A stretch of 64,000 nt of DNA from Sorex araneus. Taxonomy: Eukaryota > Chordata > Mammalia > Eulipotyphla > Soricidae. The translations under genes were made by a program, and so were the position numbers. The notes beneath the pieces are model-generated. The model saw only the letters and a list, made by a program, of their open reading frames with translations, made no database searches and had not been told where the DNA came from. This document shows, one piece after another, positions 48,161 to 58,514 of the stretch (within the stretch, counting starts at the first letter, position 1; each line of letters opens with the position of its first letter). The DNA lies in assembly GCF_027595985.1 (NCBI RefSeq), contig NC_073307.1:47532509-47596508 (forward strand). Reading direction: 5' to 3'.

Positions 48161-48239
48161 AAAAAAGAAATGCTGTGATGATACATATCACAACATGGAT
48201 GAACCTTCAAGACATGATGTTAAAAGAAGGGACCTCTAG

Positions 48240-48450
48240 GACAATGACAGTTGGAAATGATCACTCTAGACAAGAACTGTGTGCTGACATATATAATAAC
48301 CTTCTTGCACCTGTACTGCAAAGCATAATACCAAAAGGAGAGAGAGAATGAGAGAGAGAGAGAGAGGAGAGAAGAGGGAGAGAGACTGAAACCCAATCAT
48401 GAACAACTTTGTAATTGTGTATCTCACAATGATACAATGTCAAGTGAAAA
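48240..48450 (+). mobile_element. 3' UTR of the decayed L1
   Basis: 'gttggaaatgatcactctagac', 'gtactgcaaagcataatacc', GA run, 'actgaaacccaatcatgaac', 'cacaatgatacaatg'. Follows L1 ORF2-side sequence directly and resembles the 3' half of the retroposon family. Confidence 0.75.
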
Positions 48451-48645
48451 AAGTCCAATCAAAGGATCTCCAAATCACATTATGTATTCATTTGAAGCAC
48501 CCAGAATAGATGAAGTCTCAGATCCAGAAAGTGGATGCTGAGGAATGGGGAAGTATGCAATTTCCTTTGGGATTGAAGAAATGTCTTGGCAGCAGATGCA
48601 GGTGATGACGGTGCAACATTTCGGGGTACAAAATGCCACTGAGGG

Positions 48646-48812
48646 GCTGGAGGGATAGCACAGCGGAGAGGGCATTTGCCTTGCATGCGGCCGACCGGGG
48701 TTCGATTCCCAGCATCCCATATGGTCCCCTGAGCACCGCTAAGAGTAATTCCTGAGTGCAAAGCCAGGAGTAACCCCTGTGCTTTTTGGGTGTGACCCAA
48801 AAAGAAAAAAAA
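48646..48812 (+). mobile_element. young SOR-1 SINE
   Basis: Target-site duplication 'aaatgccactga' on both sides. The 3' segment 'gtgctttttgggtgtgacc' is altered compared with other copies. Confidence 0.93.
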
Positions 48813-48841
48813 ATGCCACTGAAATGTTCTTAAAGACAGTT

Positions 48842-48925
48842 AATGTTGGAACTGGTGCACATGCCTGGCATGAGTGAGGCCCTGAGTTCAATCCCCAGTA
48901 CCACAGGCACCACTGGGCCCTAACA
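48842..48925 (+). mobile_element. decayed tRNA-type SINE
   Basis: 'gcacatgcctggcatgag', 'gagttcaatccccagtaccac'. Confidence 0.5.
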
Positions 48926-49025
48926 TTGAGTTAGGCCCTAACAGAGCTGGGTTTCCCTGCGAGTGAGACCAGAGTACTTTCAAAGGACTGGGGAGGAGCC
49001 TAAAAATAAATAAAATAATAAAACA

Positions 49026-49146
49026 GGGCAGGAGAGGTAGTACAGTAGGTAAGGTCCATCCTTCACAGAGTCAGTTCTGAGGACAACCAGGAGTGATCCC
49101 CTAGCATGGAGCCGTGAGTAAGCACAGCCAGCAGTGTAGCCCCAAA
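49026..49146 (+). mobile_element. old SOR-1 SINE, shortened
   Basis: 'gggcaggagaggtagtacagtaggtaagg', 'aaccaggagtgatccc', 'gtgtagccccaaa'. Confidence 0.65.
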
Positions 49147-49379
49147 TGGAAAGTTGATCTTTAATTTTCTGTTAAGTGAATTTTTCCTTAACTGGAAAAA
49201 GAAGAGAACTAGATTTTCTTAGAAAAAAACAAACCCAGGTAATTCATTGCCCACAGACAGCATTACAAAAGAAAAAAAAGTTAAAAGAAGTACTTCAGGC
49301 AAAAATATGACACAGACAGAACCTATGTACACCCATCTAGAGTTCTGGAAACATACTTTCTCTTTTAAGAAACAGGGCA

Positions 49380-49512
49380 CGCAATCAACCTGGGTTTGAT
49401 CCCCAGCATCCCAAATAGTGCCCAGAGCACTGCCAGGAGTACTTCCTGAGAGCAGAGCCAGAAGTAAACACTGAGCATTGCCAGAAGTGGGACAAAAACA
49501 AAAACAATACAA
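49380..49512 (+). mobile_element. SOR-1 SINE lacking its head
   Basis: Starts at 'gcaatcaacctgggtttgatccccagc' and ends 'gggacaaaaacaaaaac'. Confidence 0.75.
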
Positions 49513-49523
49513 AAGAAATAGAG

Positions 49524-49650
49524 GCTAGGGTGCTGAAGAGAAAGTACACGGGCTAAGGTGCTCGTCTTGCATGCTGTGGACCCCAGTTTTATCCCTAGCA
49601 CCACATTGTCTCCCAGCATCACCAGTGGTTCCAGCACTGCCGAGGTGGTC
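49524..49650 (+). mobile_element. old SOR-1 SINE
   Basis: 'gagaaagtacacgggctaagg', 'ccagttttatccctagcacc'. Confidence 0.55.
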
Positions 49651-49825
49651 CAGGTAATCCCCAGTTCCACAGGGCGGGAACACTGCCACATCATCAGTCC
49701 TTGAATGGAGCTGCTAGCCTGGCTGGCTGAGGTCATCAGGAGAACGACCCCCAGGACAGGAGACCACTTGAGCACCAGGACACTTGAGCACCACTTGAAC
49801 CCTCCCCCACAAAAGAGGTAAATGT

Positions 49826-50418
49826 CTGGCCGCCGGAAGTCACGCCCTCGACCCACCCTCGGCGCCATCTTGCCACATTCAACAGAGAAGAAGCCGGGCG
49901 TTCTGGTGTGCAAAGCGGCCGGAGAATGCTCTGGACCCGAGACCGAGCCAACAACACCGGGGATCCAGACGGAGGAGGTACAGCCAGCACACCTTCTCCA
50001 GATGGAGCCCCGGCAACACTGAGCAGCAACTAACACGGCTCCGGGATGCGGGACTGGGACAGCTCCGAACCGTGCCCACGCGACCTTTTCTAAAAACTGA
50101 AAACATACAATCTTTTAATGGAAAACTAATTATCAAATTCTTCCTTGGTAGTAGGGCTGTCTTTCTTGGGGAGAAACTCCAACAACAATAGTGAGTTTTG
50201 TGTTGAAATATGGAACGTAATCAAGGTAAAGAGAAAATGAAGTGAAATTCATCAGTTATACAGTTGGGGATGGGGGGGGCGGGGGTGGGGGGTATACTGG
50301 GGTTTTTGGTGGTGGAATATGGGCACTGGTGAATGGATGGGTGTTTGAATATTGTATAAATGAGACATAAATCTGAGAACTTTGTAACTTTCCACATGGT
50401 GATTCAATAAAAATTAAA
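49826..50418 (+). mobile_element. L1-ended retroposon with promoter-like 5' end
   Basis: 593 bp between a perfect 15-bp target-site duplication aaaagaggtaaatgt (49811-49825 and 50419-50433). 5' end: ETS site ccggaagt (49833-49840) then YY1-type gccatcttg (49864-49872). 3' end: 'cacatggtgattcaataaaa' and poly(A). Little diverged from the copy at 44.2 kb. Confidence 0.94.
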
Positions 50419-50516
50419 AAAAGAGGTAAATGTTAAAAGTACTTTAGCTTATTTTTAATTTTTATCTAATTTTGCTTTTAACTCCTCAGAAAGATAAAAG
50501 ATCAAAGACTGTCTAA

Positions 50517-50640
50517 ACCAGAGATTCCCAAACTTATTTGGCCTGTTTATCCACTTTCAAAAATAAAATCACTCAACAACCCCCCACACTCTCACCCCCA
50601 AGCAAAAAATTCACCTTCTATGAGCTCTGAACAAACAATC
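50517..50640. mobile_element. ancient DNA-transposon fossil (hAT type)
   Basis: 'ccagagattcccaaacttatttggcc', 'cactttcaaaaataaaatcactcaacaac': pattern of old mammalian hAT-Charlie MITEs. The family name is not certain. Confidence 0.5.
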
Positions 50641-50714
50641 AGAAAGCACCCTCAGTTACATCCAAGGCTACAACCATCCCCTGAGTCACTCTTGGGTACC
50701 AGGCTTTGGCAACA

Positions 50715-50945
50715 CAGGTCTAAAGCAAACATTGGCAAAATTTCTTTCTGAAGAGCAATAGGCAACTATTTTAGGTTTTGTGGACCATAAAGTCTGTTTG
50801 GTCAGTACTTACCCTGTAACTGTAGCACAATAGAAGCCATAAATTATTGGCTGCAGTTGTAATCCTTCTGATAAGCCTCATTTAGAAAACCAAGTAGCAG
50901 CCCAGATTTGGCCAGCTGCTAGGTAGTTTGCCAAGTACTGATTTG
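50715..50945. mobile_element. ancient DNA-transposon fossil (hAT type)
   Basis: 'caactattttaggttttgtggaccataaagtc', 'gtaactgtagcac', 'gatttggcc', 'agtttgccaagtactgattt'. Widely shared among placental mammals. Confidence 0.55.
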
Positions 50946-51033
50946 GAAGCTGATTTGCCAAAACTTATGATATATGTTTATAGCTTATAAAAAAAAAGTA
51001 AATGTATGGCAAGATTACAAAAAATGTGGGACA

Positions 51034-51215
51034 GGGACAGAGAGATAGGACAGCTGGCAGACTGTTTTGCCTTACATGAGACCAACCGGGTTTGGTTCCT
51101 GGCACCCCATATGTTTTCCTAAACCCTGCCAACGAGTGATCCCTGGGCACAGAACCAGGAGTAAGCGCTCAGGACTGCCAGGTGTGGCCCTAAAACAAAA
51201 AAATAATAATAATAA
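51034..51215 (+). mobile_element. SOR-1 SINE, old
   Basis: 'gggacagagagataggacagctgg', 'gggtttggttcctggc', tail (AAT)n. Confidence 0.75.
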
Positions 51216-51535
51216 TAAAGGGGATAATCTACAGAATATTGGTATTAGATGTTTATATTTAAGTGAGTTAGATGTTTATATTGTTTCAAGATACCCTGAT
51301 TGCTTAAAGATAGTTATTGCAAAATCTAGGATAGACACTGAAAAAAATTTAGAGATATAAGTTAAAAGCCAGTAGCAAAAATAAAAGAGTTATACAATGT
51401 ATTCAATTTGATCCAAGGGAAGTCAGAGATGGAGCTAGAGAGACAGATGAGCAAACAGAAGACAAGACATTATTTTCTTAATGTAAAGAGTCTAAATATA
51501 CCAACTAAAGCCACAAACTGAAGTTTAGGAGAAAG
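51216..51535. other. AT-rich unassigned stretch
   Basis: 0.3 kb with no SINE. Contains the near-duplicate 'ttagatgtttatat' twice (51246, 51270). Possibly L1-derived. Confidence 0.4.
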
Positions 51536-51690
51536 GGGCCAGAGTAATAGCACAGGGGGCAGAGCACCTGCCTTGAATACAGTCAACCCCCGGTTCAATC
51601 ATTTGAACCCAAATGGTCCCCCAAGCCCTACCAGGAGTGACCCCTGAATGCAGAGCCAGAAGTAAGCCATAAACCAAAACAAAACAAAGG
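51536..51690 (+). mobile_element. old SOR-1 SINE
   Basis: 'ggggccagagtaatagcacagggggc', 'cccggttcaatcat', 'aatggtcccccaagccc'. Confidence 0.78.
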
Positions 51691-51757
51691 GGAAAAAGGA
51701 AAAACCCACTTTGTGCTTTGAATGAGCAACTCACAGTAAAGATAGAACCAGTGATAA

Positions 51758-51935
51758 GGGGCCAGAGTGATAGTACAGTGGGTAGGGCATTTGCCTTGCA
51801 TGTGGCCGACCTGGGTTTGATCTCCAGCATCCCATAGGGTCCCCCAACCGTCAGGAGTAATCCCTGAGTGCAGAGCCAGGAGTAACCCCTGAGAATCACT
51901 GGGTGTGATCCAAAAAAGCAAAAAAACAAAAACAA
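51758..51935 (+). mobile_element. SOR-1 SINE
   Basis: 'ggggccagagtgatagtacagtggg', 'ctgggtttgatctccagc'; tail (CAAAAA)n. Flanked by 'ccagtgataa' and 'tcagtgataag'. Confidence 0.88.
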
Positions 51936-52482
51936 AAAATCAGTGATAAGATAAAAATAAAGGAAGAGGAAAAGTGTATATCTTTAAAAAACTGAATTTC
52001 TACATTAATAGCAGGCAAAGTAAATTTCAAAACGAGGAATATTTTTAGGGATGACAAAAAGCATTTCACAATCATGACAAAGGTATAAATTATCCCAAAG
52101 GATAACAATTCTAAATGTATGGGTGCCTAAGAAAAGAGCTTAATGTAACACAAAACAAAACAAATAGAACTGAAAGAAGATATAGCTCTCTCAGTAGCAA
52201 CTAGTGGCAGTAGAGTTAGAAAGTCACCATGGACACAGGATCCTGAAACAAATGCAGAGACAAACTTGGTCTATCAACAGAATACACATTCATCTCAAGA
52301 AAACTTGGAATATTCACCAAGATACACTATATTCTGGGCCATTAAAAGGAACACATTCTTTTTGAAACACGTTAAATCATTTATTGTACCATCATAGAAT
52401 AAAACTCAAATTAGAAATCTCAAATATTTGGAAAATGAGCAACATAGTTAAATACAATCCTTGAGTTAAAAATATTTTAATT

Positions 52483-52670
52483 GAGGGGCTGGAGCGATAG
52501 CACAGCGGGTAGGGCGTTTGCCTTGCACGCGACCAACCCGGGTTCGATTCCCAGCATCCCATATGGTCCCCTGAGCACCGCCAGGAGTAGTTCCTGAGTG
52601 CAGAGCCAGGAGTGACCCCTGTGCATCGCCAGGTGTGACCCAAAAAGCAAAAAATAATAATAATAATTGA
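52483..52670 (+). mobile_element. young SOR-1 SINE
   Basis: Near-consensus: 'ggggctggagcgatagcacagcggg', B box 'ggttcgattcc'; tail 'gcaaaaaataataataat'. Confidence 0.96.
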
Positions 52671-52699
52671 ATAAAAAATAAATAAAAATTTGATTGAAA

Positions 52700-52876
52700 C
52701 TTTTTTTTTTTTGCTTTTTGGGTCATACCCGGCGATGCACAGGGGTTACTCCTGGCTGTGTATTCAGGAATTACTCCTGGCGGTGCTCAGGGGACCATAT
52801 GGGATGTTGGGAATTGAACCCGGGTCGGCGGCGTGCAAGGCAAAAGCCCTACCCGCTGTGCTACTGTTCCAGCCCC
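52700..52876 (-). mobile_element. young SOR-1 SINE
   Basis: T11 then 'gctttttgggtcatacccggcgatg'. Flanked by 'gaaac' type repeats. Inverted relative to its neighbour 30 bp away, so the pair could fold. Confidence 0.94.
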
Positions 52877-53007
52877 TGAAACCATTTTTAAAAATAGAAA
52901 AAAAGAGCAAATTAGTACACACAAGGAATCTATAAGAAAGAAAATAAAGTGAGGAGCAGAAATCAATGAGACCAAAACAGAGAAGTTAGGATGAAAATTA
53001 GGATGAC

Positions 53008-53172
53008 GGGGGCTGGAGAGAATCAGAGGTTAAGGCACTTACCTTGCACGAGGTTGATCTGATCCCCGACACTACAGACGGTCCCCTGAGCACCAACAGG
53101 AATGATTCCTGAGCACAGAGCCAGGAGTAAGCCCTGAACACAGCAGGGTGTGGCAAAAAAAAAGAAAAGAAA
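53008..53172 (+). mobile_element. old SOR-1 SINE
   Basis: 'gggggctggagagaatcagagg', 'gttgatctgatccccgacac', tail (AAAG)n. Confidence 0.78.
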
Positions 53173-53191
53173 GAAAGAAAAAGAAAAACAA

Positions 53192-53275
53192 CATGAGAGC
53201 TGGGAACATGACTCAGTGGTAAAAGCACATGCCTTGCATGCATGAGACCTAGGTTCAATTTCCGGCATCAGTCAT
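53192..53275 (+). mobile_element. other tRNA-type SINE
   Basis: 'gagctgggaacatgactcagtgg', 'gacctaggttcaatttccggc'. Confidence 0.6.
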
Positions 53276-53507
53276 ACACAGTCTATGCTTGCAAACAAAG
53301 AAAGCAATAAATTACCATTATAAGAAATAGATGATACAAAGAAATGGAAATATAACACTTGTTCATGGATTGAAAGAATTAGCATCATTAAAATAAGCAC
53401 CCTATCCAAAGCACTATACAGATTCAATTCAGTCCCCACAGAAATTCCCACAGTATTCCTTTGGAACATAGAAAAAGACTGTTAAAATTTACATGGAGTA
53501 ATTAAAC

Positions 53508-53660
53508 TCTCCCGTATGAGAGCAAGCAACCAACCCGGGTCCCATCCCCGGCATTTCATATGGTCCTCTGAGCACCTCCAAGAGTGATTCCTGAGCGCAG
53601 AGTAGCCAGAGAGCCAGGAGTAGCCCCTGAGCATCGCTGAGTGGACCCAAAAAGCACACA
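53508..53660 (+). mobile_element. SOR-1 SINE, head truncated
   Basis: 'caaccaacccgggtcccatccccggc', 'atatggtcctctgagcacc'. Internal repeat 'gcagagtagccagagagccagg'. Confidence 0.75.
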
Positions 53661-53795
53661 CAAACACACACAAAAAAAAAAGAAAAGAAAAGAAAAGAAA
53701 AGAAAAGAAAAGAAAAGAAAAGAAAAGAAAAGAAAAGAAAAGAAAAGAAAAGAAAAGAAAAGAAAAGAAAAGAAAAGAAAAGAAAAGAAAGAAAG
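53661..53795 (+). repeat. (AAAAG)n microsatellite
   Basis: About 24 AAAAG units grown from the tail of the preceding SINE. Confidence 0.97.
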
Positions 53796-54049
53796 AAGAT
53801 AGTGGGGATGCTGTGGGAGGGGTTCGGGGGCAGGGGGGGTAGGGGTGTTATTTCTTTCCCTGACTTGAAACTATGCCCTAAAGCTGGCCTGCCTTCCAGC
53901 CCGGTTCTCCCTGGAGTACAGATCTCACCTGCCTTTTTCAGTATCTCTTTGCTTTCGTGTTCGCCTCTCAAGCCCGTGTTTTCTCCTGAACACATACTCC
54001 TTTTCTTCTCCTCCCAAAAACCAGCAACTTTCAACTTTCTAATTCAAGA
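53796..54049. other. unique block
   Basis: About 0.25 kb, T/C-rich; unlike the surrounding L1. Nothing is recognised. Confidence 0.4.
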
Positions 54050-54458
54050 AAAATGATATTGCATCACTAATGAATAAATAAACAAATAAATAAATAAAAT
54101 TAGTAAACTCTACTATAAAGTCACAGAAATCAATACTGTGGTGCTGGAATTACCACAGACTTCCAGATCAATAAAACAGAATTGAGATCCCAGAGCTCAG
54201 CCCTCAGACAGACAGACAGACAGACAGATAAAGGAGCTGGGTGAAATGAAGCACAGCAGGGAAAACCTCTTCAACATACTGTGTTTGAAGAACTGCTTAG
54301 CCTTGTGAAAAAAAATTTTTTTAAAAAATCTGTATCCCTATCTCACACCATATACAAATGTTAATTCAAAATGGGTTAAAACCTTGGTATTAGTTTGACC
54401 CAAATCCATGAACTTCAAGAAAAACAGGCCAAACTCCCCATGACATTGACTTTAGAGG

Positions 54459-54705
54459 TAGCACTGTAGCACTATTGTCCCGTTGCTCATCAAATTACTC
54501 GAGCGGGCACCAGTAACGTCTCCATTGTGAGACTTGTTACTGTTTTTGGCATATCAAATACACCACGGGTAGCTTGCCAGGCTCTGCCATGAGGGTGGGA
54601 TACTCTCGGTAGCTTGTCGGGCTCTCCAAGAGGGGTGGAGGAATCAAACCTGGGTCGGCTGCATGCAAGGCAAACACCCTACCGCTGTGCTATCACTCCA
54701 GTCCT
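54459..54705 (-). mobile_element. SOR-2 SINE, complete short variant
   Basis: The 10-bp 'tgactttaga' flanks it (about 54448 and 54704), a target-site duplication within L1. Body and reversed tRNA head are both present. Confidence 0.92.
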
Positions 54706-54777
54706 GACTTTAGAGGTATCTTCAATAATGCTATACTACTGGTGAGGAAAGCAGAAACAAAAATAACTATTGGTAGG

Positions 54778-54905
54778 CCAGTGAGATAGTACAGAAGTTC
54801 TAGCCCAAATACTGTATATGATTCCCCATGCACCACCAGGAGTGATCTCTGAGCACAGAGTGAGGAGTAAGCCCTGAGTACTGTTGGGTGTGCCCACCCC
54901 GCAAA
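54778..54905 (+). mobile_element. old SOR-1 SINE
   Basis: 'ggccagtgagatagtacagaag', 'tatatgattccccatgcacc', 'tgggtgtgcccaccccgc'. Confidence 0.7.
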
Positions 54906-54956
54906 TAATTAGATAAACTTATTATTTAATGGGACCACATTAAAAAGTTCCTGCAC

Positions 54957-55130
54957 TGGGGCTGGAGAAATAGCACAGCGGGTAGGGCATTTGCCTTGCA
55001 TGCGGCTGACCCGGGTTCGATTCCCAGCATCCCATATGGTCCCCTGAGTACTGCCAGGTGGTAATTCCTGAGTGCAGAGCCAGGGAGTAATCCCTGTGCA
55101 TCGCCAGGTGTGACCCAAAAAAGAAAAAAA
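54957..55130 (+). mobile_element. young SOR-1 SINE
   Basis: Target-site duplication 'gttcctgcactg' before and after. B box intact. Confidence 0.95.
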
Positions 55131-55257
55131 AAGGTTCCTGCACTGAAAAAAAATTATGATAAACAGACACCCTGCTGAATAGGAGGAGCTATTTGCTCAC
55201 CATGACATTAATGTCATATTAACTAATATCCATTAATGTCTAATGCTAATTAATTTA

Positions 55258-55431
55258 TTTTTTTTTTGGTTTTTGGGTCACACCCGGTGATGCACAGGGG
55301 TTACTCCTGGCTCTTCACTCAGGAATTACCCCTGGCGGTGCTCAGGGGACCATATGGGATGCTGGGATTAGAACCCGGGTTGGCCGCGTGCAAGGCAAAC
55401 GCCCTACCCACTGTGCTATTGCTCCAGCCCC
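55258..55431 (-). mobile_element. young SOR-1 SINE
   Basis: Target-site duplication 'tctaatgctaattaattt' around it (55229.. and 55433..), 18 bp. Confidence 0.95.
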
Positions 55432-55682
55432 ATCTAATGCTAATTAATTTAATACTAATATCCATTAATATTACTACATAATAATATGCTTAATATTTAT
55501 TAAATTCCCACAAGCCTTAACAAAAGACAAAACAATTCTGTCAAAAATGGGCACAGGAGCTGAACAGACACATCCTCACAGAAGACATACAGAAGGCCAA
55601 TAGGTGAAAAGTGTTCTTCACTTATTAATAAGGAAATGCAAATCAAAACAATGAGATCAAATGCAAATCAAAACAATTTCAG

Positions 55683-55850
55683 CAGCCAGAGTGGTAGTGC
55701 AGTGGGTGGGGTGCTCACCTTGCAGGTGTCTGACCCAGATTCAATCCCCAGTGTCCCCGACACAACCAGGAGTGGTTCCTGAGTGCAGAGCTAGGAGTTT
55801 GCCCTGAGCATTGCCAATGTGGCCCAAAACAACAACAAAACAAACAAACA
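55683..55850 (+). mobile_element. old SOR-1 SINE
   Basis: 'gcagccagagtggtagtgcagtggg', 'cagattcaatccccag', tail (CAAA)n. Confidence 0.78.
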
Positions 55851-56639
55851 AAAACAACCAACCAATCTCACTCTAGTAGACTGGCCTACACAAAAGGTCC
55901 AGAAACAAACATTGTTGATGATGATGTGGCATGAAAGGAATCTTCGTCGACTGTTGGAGGGACTGTCATCTGGTCAGCCTGTATGGAAAGAGTATAGAGA
56001 CTCCTTCAAAAACTAAAACCAAAAATTCTATCTGACCCATTGTTTCTGCTTCTTGGCATCTACTGAAAAAAATTCAAAAACATTAGAAACTATTTGTATT
56101 CCTTATGCTTATTGCTGTTCATAATAGCCAAGACCTAGAACAACCCAAGTGCCAACCACAGATGAGTGGATAAAGAAACGATGGTCTGTACACACAATGG
56201 CACACTATCCAGCTATAGGAGCAGATGAAATCCTATTGTTTGCTATGTGCATGGAACGGGAGGGTATCAAGTGAGTCAAAGGGAGAAGACAAACACCAAA
56301 TGATCTCTTTTATATGTGGAGTATAAAGCAACATAGCAAGGGAACACACAATGGCCAATGAAAATACACCTTGACGGTCTGCCTAGAGAATCAAGTTTGC
56401 TAAGGGGTTGGGGGACCAGAAAGAGTCTCATCTTTCTGTGTAGGGGAAGTAGACACTGTGGTGGAGGGACACTGATACTCCCTGTTGTAGCATAGATATA
56501 GATAATACAGGTTGTAGGTATAGAATTCCTAAAACATTATTAGCATGATTGTCAATCACCATGCCAACATTTTAAAAACAGTGATTTGACAAATGTTGTT
56601 TTGATAAAAATAGAACAGCCAAGAGAAAGAAAAAAGCAT

Positions 56640-57405
56640 CTTAACACATCAACAGTCCTGGTCCAGAGACACAGCATGGAGTCCCAGAAGACACCACAGC
56701 GCTGAGATCTCTCTGGGTCCCATACCAAGCCAATTTCGCCAGGGCACCCCAGATGGAGCAGGTGCAGTCTCCCCGCCTATTCCAGATGGAATCCTGGTGA
56801 CCAAGAGCTCCCACAAGCAAGGCCCAGGTATGTGGGTTCCAGGACTAAATCTCCAGGTCACATGGTGGCAGAGGAGCACGACTGTCCCTCCCTGACTCCT
56901 CGCCCTCACAGCAGCCTGGCTGTCATGCCCACAATGTGCCTCTGGGCACCATCTTAGCGCACCAAAGCCCTGCTCCAGATTCCCATCTGAATCCCAAAAT
57001 GGATTAGTGTCCTACAGAGATGTCTATGGAACCCAACCATTTTACAATCTAGAATTCCAGAAGCGTGCATCCATTTTTGCAGCTCTCATGATATTCAAAA
57101 ATGAGCAATGGAAAACAAATTATCTAGTGTCTTCCCCTGGCAGGTAGGCTTGAATGGTGGTGGGAAAATTTGAGCAAACCATAATGCTCAAAAGTAGAGA
57201 GAGAGAGTATTGGGGAAATTGTCTGCCATCGAGGCAGGGTGAGGATGGGATGTGGGGGGTGGCGGGGGTGGATACTGGGGACATTGGGGGTGGAAAATGT
57301 GCACTGGTGGAGTGATGGGTGTTCAATCATTATATGGCTGAATCTCAAACATGAAAGCTTTGTAACTCCATCTCACGGTGATTTAATAAGACAAAATTTT
57401 TAAAA
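56640..57405 (+). mobile_element. L1-ended retroposon, older long copy
   Basis: 5' part includes 'gccagggcaccccagatggagc' and 'gggcaccatcttagcgc' (YY1-like). 3' part: 'tggtgggaaaatttgagcaaacc', 'gtctgccatcgaggcaggg', 'tgtgcactggtggag', 'ctcacggtgatttaataag'. Confidence 0.82.
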
Positions 57406-57569
57406 GAAGAAAAAGAAAAAAGACATAAATGACAAATATCAAGAATGAAAGATTCTGGTTAAGTATGTCACATCAGGAAGATCTTCAACTCTCAGGGACA
57501 TGCAGAGTTTCTTGTTACTTAAGAAATAGTTTTCTCTTTAAAACAAAAAATGGGTTGGTTGGTTGGTTG

Positions 57570-58045
57570 CCGCCCATGAACGACTCCTCCGGCTCCTGAA
57601 CAGCCATGATCCCAGAGGCACACAAACCAATCTCGGAACCCAGCGGCTTTTGGCAGAAATCCCTCCAGACTTAATTACTAAAATATCAGAAACCCCAAAT
57701 CATGCAGCCACGAAATCGGCCGCATGACGTCATATGCTTTTCACAATCAGCAATAGAAAACAAATTATCTAATATGCCTTTTCAGCAGGTCTGATTGTTG
57801 GGAGAAAATTCCAAATAATAATGGTGTGTCTTTTGTCGAAGTGTTGAATTAATCAAAGCAGAGAGAGAGTAAAGTAGAAATCATTTGCCATACAGGCAGG
57901 GGGAGGGGTGGGATGGGGGTTCTTGGGGGTGGAAAATGTGCACTGGTGAAGGGATGGGTGTTTGATCATCGTATAACTGAGGCTTAAACTTGAAAGCTTT
58001 GTAACTGTTCTCATAGTGATTCAATAAATTAAAATAAAAAAAGAG
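57570..58045 (+). mobile_element. L1-ended retroposon
   Basis: 5' part 'gccgcccatgaacgactcctcc' to 'gccgcatgacgtcat' (CRE-like TGACGTCA at about 57725). 3' part 'cagggggaggggtgg', 'tgtgcactggtgaaggg', 'catagtgattcaataaa'. Outer repeat 'aatgggttggtt' at 57549-57560 and 58223-58234 encloses this element plus the next SINE. Confidence 0.88.
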
Positions 58046-58222
58046 GGGCTGGAGTATTAGCACAGCAGGTAGGGCATTTGCCTTGCATGCGGCTGACCCG
58101 GGTTCGATCTCCCGCATCCCATATGGTCCCCTGAGCACCGGTAGGAGTAATTCTTAAGTGCAAAGCCAGGAGTAATCCCTGTGCATCACCGGGTGTGACC
58201 CAAAAAGAAAAAAAAAGAAAAT
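58046..58222 (+). mobile_element. young SOR-1 SINE in a retroposon tail
   Basis: 'ggggctggagtattagcacagcagg', 'ccgggttcgatctcccgc', tail 'caaaaagaaaaaaaaag'. Confidence 0.94.
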
Positions 58223-58319
58223 AATGGGTTGGTTAATGACTACATGGAAGAATTATAAGATGGAAAAAGTATATCTGAGTGAACGAGAGAGGTTGGACAC
58301 TATCTACAAACACCCACCC

Positions 58320-58490
58320 CCAGGGTCAGAGCAATAGCAGGGTGCTCACCTTACACATGGCTGACCTGAGCCTGACCCCCAGAACTCCACATGGTCCCCA
58401 AGCACACCAGGAGTGATCCCTGAGCACAGAGGCAGGAGTAATCCCTAAACACAGCTGGGTGTTGCTCAACACCCCCTGCCCAAATTAAAT
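58320..58490 (+). mobile_element. old SOR-1 SINE
   Basis: 'cagggtcagagcaatagcagg', 'cctgagcctgacccccag', 'gaggcaggagtaatccc'. Confidence 0.75.
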
Positions 58491-58514
58491 AAAATTGAAT
58501 TTAAAAAAATTAAA

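Larger units (their letters stand above)
51960..56610 (+). mobile_element. second decayed L1 LINE, cut by many insertions
   Basis: L1 pieces at about 51960-52482, 53276-53500, 54050-54458, 54706-54777, 54906-54956, 55131-55257, 55432-55682 and 55851-56610. Landmarks: 'aatacacattcatctcaaga', 'ggattgaaagaattagcatcatt', 'tctactataaagtcacagaaat', 'aaatgggcacaggagctgaac', 'gaaatgcaaatcaaaac', 'cataatagccaagac', 'gatgagtggataaag'. No frame survives. Confidence 0.85.
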
